NCBI RefSeq assembly: GCF_011075055.1
Contig: NC_058145.1
Location: 1,438,887 to 1,502,886, forward strand
From: Mangifera indica
Taxonomy: Eukaryota > Streptophyta > Magnoliopsida > Sapindales > Anacardiaceae
Direction: 5' to 3'
DNA length: 64,000 nucleotides
Below the pieces are notes generated by a model, which was not told where the DNA came from, ran no database searches, and worked only from the letters and a program-made list of their open reading frames with translations. Both the position numbers and the translations under genes were made by a program. Of this stretch, positions 23,801-36,195 are shown piece by piece. Position 1 is the first letter of the stretch. Each line of letters begins with the position of its first letter.

Positions 23801-26800
23801 TCAGTTAATGAAAGAAGGACCTCATTTATATGATATTTTCAGTTAAACGATTGTTTGCTGAATTAATATGGAAATGATCAACATAATATTGGAAATTTGT
23901 CAAACAAAACCATCGAAAACATCTAATGCTCCACAAGTTATGTGATCTTGGAATAAAAAGGGGTGAAATAGCACTTTCTAGCGTAGCTTGAAGCAGAATT
24001 CAACTTACAGTCAGTTCATTTGATACAACTTTTGAAGGCTTTGTATCAAGGATCAAACTAGCAGAACCTTCATCAAGCTTTCCATCCATATCCCCAACCT
24101 GAGAACGAAGATGAACTACTAGATGAGATAGCAACCAACCACATTGCTAAATTATGGATGTATGTAAAAGTCAATAATTGTGTCATTCAAATCTTTCAGT
24201 ATTAATGAAACAAAGAAAATATAGATATTATTTTCATAAATTTGTAGAACATAAAGAAATATAATGAATGCTGAAAAGTTTCAATTGAGAAACTAAAAGA
24301 AATAAACCCTTCAAGTGCAAACAAAATTCATACAAATATCAATAATTTTATCCATTCTAAGGAAAAATTAAAACATTACAAAAGAAGCAAATAGCACAAA
24401 GTCCACCTTAAAGTAGCAAACTTTTTTACTACAGTATTCCAATATCTCTGAGCAGAGATACAATCAATTAAATTAGATAACGAATTTACTCCATGCTATA
24501 ACGAATTTAACTCCATGCTAGTTATCTTTCCAACACTTCACACTTCCCTTTAAGAAACTTTTTTTAACAATACATTTGAACATCATTTATATTATAATTT
24601 GCTAATGTCAACACAAGTTGTGAAGCACAATTAACAAGGACTACGTAGTCTTCATTTTGACTTTACATGTAATGGTTTCATAGTAATGATCTAGTATTAA
24701 GAAAAGCTTCCATAGCATCATGCAAAAATATAACAAGGTAACATTTCTAGCTGTTACAGAATATTTTACATATAACAGGTGCTGTAATACTTTTGTAATG
24801 ACATACTTTTAATTAGTTTTCACAAAATTTATCCATTCTACAATGACTGATAATAACTAGTGAATATAGAATTTAAAGGTGGAAATGGCAAAGCAATCAT
24901 TTCAGCTAGAGAAAAATCACAAAGAAACAAAGAGGTAAAAATATCAATATGAACACTTACAGTCATTGCTGCCTGATCCATGTCTTGATCATTAATCACA
25001 TAATCATCAGGATTTATGACTTCACCAAAATCATCCCACTCAAATGTATTTTCATAGAATGGAAACATTGGGGCAACACTGGTGGATGGAGGAACAAATC
25101 CATCAATTAATATGTCCTTGTACGCACCCCCAGGAGGATCAACCACTGCAAATCACAATGAGAATACTTTAGATCATGCTCTACATGCTGACATTTACAT
25201 CAAGTGACAGCCAAGAATAACTTTTAAGGAAGATTATAACTCATGCCCCTACTTTTGGCTGAAAGGCAAAGAGGTACTTGTGGTTTCAAAAATTATTACA
25301 ATGTCTCTATTTTGTGACTGTTAGTTTAATTTGGCATTTGACACATTCAAAATCCCTAAATATCATATCTATACTCCATAGGAAAAGCAATAACAAAAAC
25401 ACCAAAATTCAGAAAAGCAAAAAACTACTCCATAACTATAATACTATCTTTCAACACAAAATTTCACAAAATAATCCTTCACCTTTCCAGTGGTCATGTT
25501 CTTTTACATGTAATGTAGGATTTTAAATGGATCAGAGGCATCATAAACAGAATTGAAACTTGAAAACTCATCAAACAATAAAAAGTCAGAAAATGGATAA
25601 ACTTACCATCTAGAGGAGTGTGTGCATTGTCAGCATCAATGATCATCGGGTCACTCAAATTGTTATCAGGCCCATGACATGCTTTAGATTCTTCCTCTTT
25701 GATGAGACTGGCTTTCAGAGCTTCTTCCTTTTTCAATCGGTTTTGCTCTTCTTCATAAGCAATCAATTCCTCTCCAACCAAAGGAACCCTCCTAGACATG
25801 TTGACTTTAACAGCTTTTGGTGGTGGATCCGCCTGAAGCATGCGGGCTAAACTACCAAACTGCATTCAAAGCGCAAGAGATTGTACATTGATACACAGAA
25901 AAGTTCCAAATAGCAATTAAAAAGACATTGATTTATTCAATGCTGCCATAGAATCATTCTATAAAAGGGGTAGAAAAAAATAAGTCCCACCATTCAAATA
26001 ATATTATAGAAAAAATTCCTTTTTCTTTTCAGGAAAGATAAGAAATAGAGTGAATATGTGGCCAAGTGGTTGACTGATTCCATAACAAGCTTAAATAATG
26101 CTAAGGAAGGAGATGATTGTTGCCACTGCTAAAAGAAAAAATAAAATGGACATTGCTGCATACTGGATTTGATGCAAAAGAACTGAATAGACAGCAATTA
26201 ATTTTTTATTTTATATATTTGTATCATCTAAAATAGTAATACAAAACTGAGTAAACAGCATCTTAAACATGGTTTGAAGATCAAGAGAAGAGTTGGTGTA
26301 GTACAAGATGAAGAATTCTAAACCAACAAACAGCACATTAAGTATCCACTGAGGAGTTAAATGCTAGTTGCTACTAATCTCATTGAAATACAACCAACAA
26401 AATTTTTAATAGCTTCAGTGAATGTGGATAATGATACGTAAATTCTCAGCTTCAGACATATAACATAGCAGGAGATCAAGCATGAAAACTTTTTAAATAC
26501 ATCAGAACCCCAAAAGGAAAAAACTTAGCAGGCAAATGCAATACATATATAGCTAGTAGAACATCATATAACCTTGGGAGCATACCTGGCCTCTTTCAGT
26601 AAAAAGAACAAGATTCTTAGCATCACTTGCCCATTCAACAAATATATCATGAGAAAAACCGGCTTCCAAACTGGCCATGGATGCTAGGACAACCTAAATA
26701 ACATATAACAAATCAAAATCATAAAAAATAACAAGTTGAGACATAATCCACTTGCTAAAGTGTATAGAAAAATCAACCTTGGGACCATCAGGAGCTTTAT

Positions 26801-28851
26801 CAAGTTCACTCTTGTTAATCAGAAGGGTGACATGCCTGCAAATGAAGATACAAATTCCCAGTAAGGAACTATTCCTTAAGATTAGCAATTACATTGTATA
26901 CTTCACAAATTCGAATGAACCAATCTACAACTAAGTATGCATTTAGATTGTATTGCGATAAAAGAATTGACAATCTAAGTTAGAAAAAAATTAAAACAAC
27001 ATAAAGTACAATAGTATACCATAAAAGAAAGAAAAATAAACAGGACTACATACTTCAGAAGAAAAGCATTGTCACGTGACGTTTCAAAGGACTTTGTTAT
27101 GGAATCACCCATCCACTCCAGAAAACTCTTGATATAATCAATTGTGCTTGATGCAACATATGTGAGGAAGAAAATGGGATAGTTCAAGGAATTTTCTTGC
27201 CAGTACTGCAATTTTCATAAAGAATTAACTTTTATAATCATGAAATAGTTAACCAGACTTACAAAACTGCCATCCCTATTCCTACTACTCACATCTTCCA
27301 AAATCAAGAGAAGTTCCAGTACTCGCCCAGCAGTGTCCACAGGTAGTAATACATTCCCACCAGCTCTTAGAGTTTTTGAAATAGTATCTAAAACAAATGG
27401 AGACAATGACATGAAAATCTTTGAACTAAATTTTGAGGCACACATTCTTGTATGCATGTGCAATCATAGGAGGAAAAAAGAAAAATAGAGCTGTTAACAA
27501 TAATATCCAACACCACATAATAATATACCTTGAAAAATCTCTCTTTGCTGCCTGGGAGGTTGATTGTTCAAAGCATTGTAGGCATCCGTTATTAGAACTG
27601 CAGGCCGAACAAAAGATTCTAGAACAGTTCCATTCAAATGCCTGAGACAAAGGCACACCAAGAAATAGGATTGGCACAAAATTAAATTTATGCAAAGCAT
27701 TTTGATTGAGGTGATCAGGAAGGTGTATACTTTTCCTTGCGACGGTTATAGTCAACAGCATATATAACATCTTCTCCATCCTTAGTAATTTTCCACACAG
27801 TTCCTCCAAGGAGATGCCCAGCCACATGAGGAGCAATCACAATCCCCTCTCCTTTCCCTAATAACAATCACAATTACAAGCTTAAATAAATTAATTAATG
27901 AATCAATAGCCAATATTTGCAGAAAATGTTACCAGACAGATGGTAATTCTGAGAGTAGGTTAGCCTTGTCACATTTTGGAAAGCAGAGTCAATATCATCC
28001 AACGTAAACAACTCAAACTCCGAGACTTGCTGCAAAGGAAAATGTAGAATTCCTGTAAACAAAACTCTCCCAGTGGATAGGCCTGGTTATGAACCAAGCC
28101 GAGCACAAACACCCCTAGCCAGAGTTCAGCTCAAACAAAAAATAAGACAGCTCAAGTTTGGCTTGAGTTCATTGAGCCAAAGTTAAAGGTAGCTTGAGTT
28201 TGATTAGATCCCTAAGTCTGAATTTTGAAACTTGGCTCGATAGCTCAAAATCATGGTTTGAGTTTATGGTTCATTGAACCTAACAATACCCAAAACAATC
28301 TCAGGCTCGCAAGCCAAACTCTCGGTTTCAAAAACGTGTTGGCCATCCTGGTGCGAGCTCTATCTAAACAAATTCGGGAGTCGAGCGCAGGGCCCAGCCC
28401 CACCAGTGGAAACAAAAAGACATAGAGAATGCAAGAAGTAGAATTATAGCAATTACCCTCCGGGCAAGGTACTGATCGTACATAGTGAGAAGACCTAATC
28501 TGTGGACAGGCTCAGTAGAAAAAACCGGAGCGGAGAGGCCGAGTTGCTTCATGGCATAAGGGAGAGCTCCCAAGTGAAGCGTATCTGAATGAGAAAGAAG
28601 CACCGCATCTACAGTGGACGCTACCCTGAATAAAAGTGCGTAATTATTTATAAAAATAAAAAAATAATAAATTAGAACGGAATGAAGGATCGAGAGAAGT
28701 ACTTGGAAAGAGGTTGAAGGAGAGAAGGATCGAAATGGTCGTTCCATCCACAATCGATTAAGAAGTTGAAGCCGTCTATTGAGACTAAGTAAGATAATGG
28801 ATTCTCGTTAAACACTCCGCATAATGGAGTTACCTGCACTGATGTTCCCAT
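20859..28851 (-). CDS. CPSF100: Cleavage and polyadenylation specificity factor subunit 2 (CPSF100)
   Basis: Nuclear subunit of the mRNA 3'-end processing complex and partner of the CPSF73 endonuclease. About 18 exons were joined in frame, from MGTSVQVTPLCGVFNENPL (exon 1, about 28703-28851) to KIREYLYSQFYLL (exon 18, 20859-about 20960). Other clear exons: 28458-28625, about 27530-27640, about 27297-27390, 27055-27206, 26587-26695, 25608-25862, 24960-25146, 22035-22202 and 21094-21171. Domains in order: metallo-beta-lactamase fold (IDCGWNDHFDPS, LLSHSDTLHLGALPYAM), beta-CASP domain (VLITDAYNALNNQPPRQQRE, NVLLPVDTAGRVLELL, SHDIFVEWASDAKNLVLFTE), acidic linker (FEWDDFGEVINPDDY) and C-terminal domain. 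As expected for CPSF100, the catalytic HxHxDH is replaced by HSDTLH, so it is a non-catalytic partner. No frame breaks were seen. The introns at 23.2-24.0 and 25.9-26.6 kb hold only AT-rich filler. Confidence 0.95.
28080..28340. repeat. Degenerate AGCTCAAG/GGCTTGAG dispersed repeat in CPSF100 intron
   Basis: Contains repeated and inverted words such as CAGCTCAAGTTTGGCTTGAG, GTAGCTTGAGTTTG, TTGGCTCGATAGCTCAAA and AGGCTCGCAAGCC. The same style of sequence occurs near 720-900 and 19560-19990. It sits in the intron between exons 2 and 3 of CPSF100 and leaves the coding sequence unaffected. Confidence 0.45.
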
Positions 28852-29265
28852 TTTCTGAAACTGCTACACACGACACGAACTCCTCCGCTTTCTTTTGAGT
28901 CGGAATTTTAGTAGTGAAGCAGAAGAGTGCAACGATGCCGTTTTTAGTGTCACTGTTGAAAAAACGGAGAGTCTCGGAGACACTACATCGGTTCGGGTCA
29001 GGGTTTTATACGAACCGGTCCAATCCGAATACGCCTCTCATGGAACTTTTCACAATTCTCGTAAGCATTACAGATAACAAAAAGGCTTCCAGTTCAAATA
29101 AATGACGTAGTTTGTCAGGTTAATTGAAAATTATTAATTTATATTTTCATAAATATTGAAATTAAAATATAAAAAAAATTATTTGCAACTGAAAGTAGAT
29201 TTTTCAAAAATAAAATTATAAAATAGAAAAGTGCAAGAAGTTTACTTGACTGGCATTTTATAATA

Positions 29266-29933
29266 GGCCAAATGTCTTATTTCAATGTAAAGTTTATTAT
29301 TTTCTTAAATTCTTATTCATTATTTTATAAATATTTAAATATTTAGTTATGAGATATTAAAATTAATTAAATTTATTAGTTTAAAATTTTTATCTTATTT
29401 TCTTTCTTAAATTTTAAAAACTAATTATTTCTTTTTAAGTTAATATTAAAAAAGTAACATTTTTCTCTTTAGGATTTAGTTTTTATTTTTCGATGGTCTC
29501 TCCCTCTAACAATTTCTCTCTCTCTCTCGTTGGCCCTTCATAGTTCCTCACAAAAGCATTGCTTTGTCTAGGAATTTGTTGCACAGGTCTTTCTAGTTTA
29601 CATAGTAACTGGAGGGAGAGATGAGGAGAGAAAGATCGTCGAAAAAAGAGAAAGCCTCAGAAGGAAAAAGATGCTAGAGATGGCACTAGAGAAAGAAAAC
29701 TAAAACCTAGAGAGGAAAATATATTTTTTTTAAACTTGGTACGAGAAAAAATTATTAATTTTTAGAGAGAAAAAATAAAATTTTAATTTATTTTTAATAT
29801 TATTGATTAAATAATAATTTTATCTTTAAAATTAATAAATTTAATAATTTATAAATGAGAATTTAGATTTTTTAAGAATAAGGAATGAAAACTTGAAAAA
29901 GATAAATTTTGGGTGGGAATAAGTCCTTTGGCC
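29266..29933. mobile_element. Mutator-like non-autonomous TIR element with 9-bp TSD
   Basis: 668 bp. The left end GGCCAAATGTCTTATTTC pairs with the reverse complement of the right end (GGCCAAAGGACTTATTCCC), with about 23 of the first 31 positions identical. The element is flanked on both sides by TTTATAATA (29257-29265 and 29934-29942), an exact 9-bp target-site duplication. A 9-bp TSD is the hallmark of Mutator-superfamily transposition. The interior is AT-rich with GA/CT tracts and has no transposase frame, so it needed a helper element. The exact TSD suggests a fairly recent insertion. Confidence 0.8.
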
Positions 29934-29983
29934 TTTATAATACCACTGATGCCAGAGCAGTTACCACTCAGGTTTGATCAAGA

Positions 29984-30240
29984 CACGGACTTTCTGATCA
30001 ATAAAATTAAAGTATCAATTAAGCACAATCTGAATATTAATATTGATGTGTGATGAGACATTTGATGGTTCAAAAGGCCAAAGGCCAAATGACTGTTTAC
30101 CAATTACACTTCGCTTGAGATATGGATTTTCTAATCAATAAAATTAAGTATCAATGTGAAATTTTTAAAATGATGCGTGATGAAATATTTTATCGGTCAA
30201 AAGGCCAAATTACTATGTACCACCTAAACTTCAATGAAAC
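29984..30240. repeat. Two-unit tandem repeat related to GGCCAAA element ends
   Basis: Unit 1 (about 29984-30120) and unit 2 (about 30121-30240) share GATTTTCTAATCAATAAAATTA-like, AGTATCAAT, GTGATGAGACATTT-like and TCAAAAGGCCAAA wording in the same order. Both units end in AAAGGCCAAAT(G/T)ACT(G)TTTACCA..., similar to the terminal sequence of the adjacent 29266-29933 element. The units are diverged, so the duplication is old. Confidence 0.6.
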
Positions 30241-30993
30241 GACATTCTCCATGATTCACGTTTTCATTTTTTCACACTTACTTGAAATTATACAATAATT
30301 TTAACAATTAATAAAAATTTGTTACATTTTTATAATATACAATAAAATTAATATCACTCAACATTCCCGTGTCGTTTTTTAACTTCTCTCTTTTTCCACT
30401 TCTTGACCGTTGTATAAAACACCGAAACAAGGCTAGTGAATTTTGCTACACTTGGGGATTATCTAAGTGATAGGACCCATCAGAGTTGGTGGTAACAACA
30501 AAATCCAACCAAAACGAAACTCATCAATAACAGATTTTGACAAAAAGTGACAAATCTGAGTGTAATCTAGTGGATTAAATTTGAGTTGACAATAAGCAAA
30601 TATAACCATGTTGGGAATTTATACACAGAATTGAAAACACGACAACAATGAGTGTCTGATCATATAGTCGTGAGAAATTAATAGATTGGTTGAGTTCGAT
30701 ACAAGGATGATGTCAACAAAAGATGAATAGTTTCGCTAACGATTTTGTAGTTTTGAAAATTTTTATATTCATTAATCAGCTGTGAATAAAAATTTTATAA
30801 GTATTTTTATGGACAATATGTTATTTAATGTATCAGTAATCTTAGATTGGGAATCTTTGTGTTTCTTTAGCCATGGGGAATTTGTGAAAATGTCTTTGCC
30901 ACAAAATAAACATTGAATTGTTATGGCCCAACTCGGGTTTCCGTGGGTAGATTTTCCAAGTAACTTTACAATCTCTGCTATGAGATTAATGAC

Positions 30994-33769
30994 TTACACT
31001 TCTATTTGACGAGCCTTCTCGTTGAGGATTTGCATGGGTCCTTCCCACAACTCATCCAGCTCTTTTCTCATCCAGGAGATAACGATTACAGGTCCCATTG
31101 TAGAAGGTACCTTCACCCAGTAAAAAGTGGAAGAAAAACTAAGCACAGGCAAGAAGAAATCTGTCTAAATTTCTCAGAGAGCATAATCATCAGAGATTAA
31201 CCAAATTAACTTCGAGAAAATGATAATATGAATATTACCAGGTATAGAAGGGCAGGCTGAGGAGAGCGAGTCAAAACTCCAACGGCTAAAGCAGTTATGA
31301 GTCCAATGGTGTATCCTGGAAGGGCATACCATATATATTTGTGTCCCTTTGATGAATATAAATCAACAAGACTAATTGCATCTCTGCTCTTCCGATGATC
31401 AAAACAGAGGACCAATGCCAGAAGCATAGCAGGCATAGCCTACAAGAAGATGACAGGAATTATTACAAGCAGAAGACACAACAAAAAGATTCATAGGCAA
31501 ACTGTGGCACAATTGCATTTTCAACAAAAAACAGCCCAGAAAAAATGTGTGAAAACTGTGTCTAGGAAATTTTTGACATGGGGTGTGAATATGTATGAGT
31601 ACATTATGTGAACTGGGTTTTTTCCCCTTAAATTTGACAATTACACAAATTTGTGAAAACAAATAAAGATTGAAACAAGAGCACCATGGAAAACAAAAAT
31701 AATAAAAAGAAATATAAACTGAGCTCATGTGGCTGTCAAAGAAAGGAAAACACAAGGAATTAGCATTTTCAGTAAGTGAACAGTTCCAATCTTCACATTA
31801 TATTGGGTGGGAAGATGATGAAGCTATTCCATCAATAAAGAATAAGATATCAAGGAGAACGACAATTAACATCTTCCCACCTCTCAAATTTTCATTTACA
31901 TTCTGCTGAAGCTTATTGAGAATTCACCCAAAAGCTTAAACTATCAAGAAACCATCCAACATTAATATTTAAGTATGATAAACTATGTCACATGAAATGT
32001 GGATAAGATAAAAAACAGGGTCAAACTCAAAACCAATTTAATGGCACAGAGAAGCAAATTTGAGAAATCAAAAAATTTGATTAAGTGAATTAAGATGTGA
32101 CTGACAAGAATTTGAAAGCTTCAGTTTTAATACATATTGCAAAACCACTTCAACCAAAAACTTAAGCCATCAAGTAGGAGCCTAACATTACTATTTAAAT
32201 CTAACAAAGCAACGTATGTGGCATATGCAAGTATATCATGCAATTGTGTATACATTTCAAGCAATATTTTCAATAACGTAAGACCATATTCAGGTTAAGG
32301 TCTGACTTCTGGTGAAGAAATAACATCACGTTTCCATCAAGCATAGAACATCAAGGATCACATAGGATGCTATTTTGGGCCTCAAAGTAGTTCAGGTATG
32401 CATGTGGCACTCATGGGAATTCATCCACAGATCTAATGGAGAAGCATAAGCACCAATGAACCAGTTTGCATGGAGTAAAATCAATGTTGCATAAGAAATC
32501 GTGCTAAAAGATGCAAAAAACTAATGATGAATGATTATGAAATTAAAATACAGATATTCAACAGCTTTGATAATTCCATTCTACAACAATAGATTAAAAT
32601 GAGTAGCTCAGATGCCAACCTGACTTAGAATACAATGAATTTTTAGGACGTGATACTCCATCAATGATGGAATAAGAATTTGATGGACCAAAAGAACATA
32701 ACAAATTCCATATCAATATTTCACAAAGGAATTTTCTACCATTAAAAAGTTTTCACCCACAGTAAAGCATTGATGCTGCACAATGACACATAATAGCAGG
32801 CACCAACTAGAATATTAGACTGGTCTATTCATGCAAAGCTATTGAGCGGATGCTTAGATGTTACATACCACTGCATAGTGATAGTAGTCAACTACAACAG
32901 TTACGCAACAAATTTTCTTTCAAAAAATTTACTGCAAAACCACTGAAATAGAAATTTGCTCATACCATATCACCAAGACCAAGCATCATGAAGTCTGAAG
33001 CATTTGCTCCAGGAATCACGCTTCCAAACAAATTCCTGGGAAATACAATTTTCACAGGCAACTCCAGCTTTTTTGTTATTAGCTGCAACCCAGGAAGACT
33101 CAGACTATTAGCCACTGTGTGCATAGGATTTGATGCTTGTTGTGTTGCAACTGATACCATGACATTAGCCCCAAAAAATCTCTCAGAGAAGAAAACCCAG
33201 AATATGTCATACACAAACAGACATACAAGGAGCATTGCACAAATTTTGATATTTGGAAGTCGCACATGGCTCACAAATGCAAAACAGATAGCAATACCCA
33301 ACAAATTGTTCAATACCCAATGACCAGAAACAAGCCAAGCAGCAACTATAGAAGTGCATGCCAACAATAATAACCATTGGATTCGTGTGAGAGACCTCGA
33401 ACAGCATCGTGACACAAATGGGTCAGCCAAACCAAATTGAGTCCTCATATAGGCAACATAGGGAGATAGGCAAAAGAATAGAGATGAAACAGATGCAACA
33501 GCTGTTAAGGCAGTGAGGAGTTGTGAGACTGAAGAAAATAGGTAGAACATCAAAAGCAAACTGCAGGAGCTCATTACTGGGATCATTAATGCTTGGGACT
33601 TGTCTAACATAATGGATGCTTCTGACAAACCACGGTTTCGCTCCATTTCTTTCCCATAATTTAGAGCCCTAAATGCAGATCCAAACGTGACTGCTACTGC
33701 TGTCAAGATGAGTGTAAGAGGAGCAGGCTCCAGCAGATATAAAAGTTTCCACAGAGACTCCATAACCAT
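30994..33769 (-). CDS. SPPL1: Signal peptide peptidase-like 1 (intramembrane aspartyl protease)
   Basis: Multi-pass GxGD aspartyl protease that cuts transmembrane helices within membranes. Three coding exons were read: 32966-33769, 31239-31440 and 30994-31110. The start MVMESLWKLLYLLEPAP agrees with plant SPPL1 proteins. The catalytic motifs are all present: YD in VYDIFWVFFS, GLGD in FMMLGLGDMAMPAM (across the exon 1/2 junction) and PAL in SPQPALLYLVPST (across exon 2/3). About nine hydrophobic segments are visible. The protein ends NEKARQIEV. An in-frame open stretch extends 62 codons upstream to 33955, but an acceptor TTGCAG/GTTGC near 33911 indicates that part is a leader intron, so the shorter start is preferred. 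The intron at 31441-32965 is long (1.5 kb) and unremarkable. The gene appears intact. Confidence 0.95.
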
Positions 33770-34058
33770 ATCAGTGCAAAATACGTTCAACAAACTATTA
33801 GAAGCTTCCTTTCTGTGCATATAAATGAACACAAAAACCAAAAAAATTACATCATTTGTAACCAAAGTTGCATTTTCCACTGATAAACACTTCACAGAAA
33901 AGATGATGCAACCTGCAATCAATGATATAAAAATATACATTAGTGCAAAAGCCAACGTATGTATCTGAAATTATCAACGTCTGAATTAATTAAAGAGAAG
34001 CTAACCAAACCTTTAAACTAAAACATAATTGTTCAATTTTTTATAAATAGAGGAAACA

Positions 34059-34076
34059 AGAGAGAGAGAGAGAGAG
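34059..34076. repeat. (AG)n microsatellite in SPPL1 leader
   Basis: About nine AG units. On the SPPL1 sense strand this is a CT repeat, a common feature of plant 5' UTRs. Confidence 0.8.
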
Positions 34077-35778
34077 AAAGAATTGCAAGAAAAAAGAATA
34101 TGCTCAGTTTTTTTTCTTTCACAAAGCTTCAATGCAGACAAGAGAACACCTTCATTTTCCAAAAGGAATTATTTTGGGGACAATTAGCTGAAAATTTCAG
34201 GCAAATACAAAATCAAGTACACTCCATTTTACCCTCTAAGCCAATAAAATATAATAAAGACAATAAGAAACTGAAACTCTACCATATTTTCCCCCATGTA
34301 AGGGCTCAACACATGAAAAGCACATTAAAGTAAGCCTAAAGCAATTAACACTTGGCCTGGCTTAGTTCAGGTCAGTTGACTTGACCACTTCAATCTTCTT
34401 TGGCAATCAAACAAAAAGTATCAACATCTTTAATTTTCTTACCTATTTTCCAATTTTCATTAAAAACACGAAATTATCCCTAAAAAGTCAAAATCTAGGG
34501 TTCGCAAATGAAATTACCACAGGCGAAATCGAAATAGTTTTACATGGAATCAATGATCTGAAGATTCTGAAACAATTAAGTAGTTAATAGCAATGAAATT
34601 AGGGTTTCTAAATATAATTGTAAAGAAAAGCCAAAGAGAGTAACCTTGGTCTCTGAAGAGTTTGCAAGAGCTCTTGCTGATACACAGGATTTCCTTTCTC
34701 GTTTGATTTATGACAAAGACGGGAACGATATTACGCTAATTTCAAAAAGCCCCAACATTTTCACTATTGTTTCTAGTACCAACGCTCCCACTAAGTTTTT
34801 ACGTCAGGCTATCTTTGTAAAAGTACAATTTGATACCCATAATAATAATAATACAGAGGTGTTTAAAATTATTAGTAACTAAATTAAATTAATTTTTTTT
34901 AAAATAAGTTATTTAAAAAATTAATTCAAATATCAGTTAAATGATGTTAAAAAAATTAATTTTTCGATTCGTTATTGATTTATTTATTTTTTAAAACTAG
35001 TTTTAAATAAATGATTAATAAAATATTCAATATAATTTCAAAAAAAAGTTGAAAAAAATAATAAAATAAGATAACTTTTTTAAAATTTAATTTAAAAATG
35101 GTTAATCAAAAATTCAGTTTAATTAATTATTATTTTTTGCTCGGTTCAAAATTAATTAATTTTAAAATTGGTTCAGTCATGATATTCTTTAAACAAAAAA
35201 TTTAGTTTGGTTCAAATAATTGCAAACATCTTAGGTTAATCAATTTGTCTACAATGTTCCAAAATTAAAAATGGTTTGAATTTAACTTGAATAAAAAATA
35301 ATTTGATTCAATTTAGTTCGAGTTTAAATTAAATTTATCGCTTGAATTGATGATTTAAATCTATAATTCAATTTGGCTTGAATTCATTATTTAAATTAAT
35401 GATTTAAATTAATGATTTAGATTCATATCTCATTAATAAAACGATGTTATTTTATCCAAATAATAAGAAAAATTATCGATTACTAAATCATAAATTCTAA
35501 TATCAATTCGAATAATTAATTTGATCTGAATAATAATTTTAGTTTTATTTGTGTGATAAAAAGAAAAATTAATTGAGTAAATTGTATTAGACGTATGTTT
35601 ATAATTTAATACATATCTATACGAAAGTTCCATAGGTATCTTATCCCATTGAAATGGGAGAAGATAATGCTTCAATCTTATTATTATCTAAAAATCTGAA
35701 GTTAATCTAAACCAAAATTTAACTAACAGTAATAATTTATACTAAATTTTTTATTAATTGTAACATTTATTTTTTTTA

Positions 35779-36195
35779 AATGGGTAAAAACCTTTTCCCG
35801 CCTAAAGTTTAGTTTATTAAAACTTTCACCCAATAAGTTTTTTTTTTTTAAATTTTAAGTCCAATCTCTCTCTCTTTTGATATAGATTGAGCATTGTCTC
35901 TCCTAAAAGATCAATCGGAAGAGGGCAATTTATCTAAACTAGGAGAGAGAGAGACTAGGCCAAAGAAGACAGTCAAATATGGTTTTGATGGTCGAAAAAT
36001 ATGAAAAAAAAAGATAAATTCCAAAAAAAAAATAATTTTTTTAAATTATACTAAAAAGAATTATAAATTTTTAAAATTGAAATGAGAAGATAAAGTAAAA
36101 TTTATTTTTAATATTATTGATTAAATAATAATTATATTCTTAAATTTAATAAATTTTATTAATTTTATAATTGATAAATAAATATTTAAACTTTT
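35779..36195. mobile_element. Decayed relative of the GGCCAAA TIR element
   Basis: The left side reads GGTAAAAACCTTTTCCCGCCTAAAG, comparable to the inverted end of the 29266-29933 element (GGACTTATTCCCACCCAAAATTT). The interior has the same CTCTCTCT and GAGAGAGAGAGACTAGGCC tracts. The stretch TTTATTTTTAATATTATTGA at about 36102 is shared exactly with the first copy. The right terminus and TSD are not identifiable. Confidence 0.5.

Larger units (their letters stand above)
28852..30993. other. Intergenic: CPSF100 promoter, TIR element, SPPL1 3' flank
   Basis: 28852-29250 is the promoter and 5' UTR side of CPSF100. It is followed by a Mutator-like TIR element (29266-29933) and a two-unit tandem repeat (29984-30240). 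The remainder to 30993 is AT-rich and unrecognised, ending in the SPPL1 3' UTR. No coding gene was found. Confidence 0.55.
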
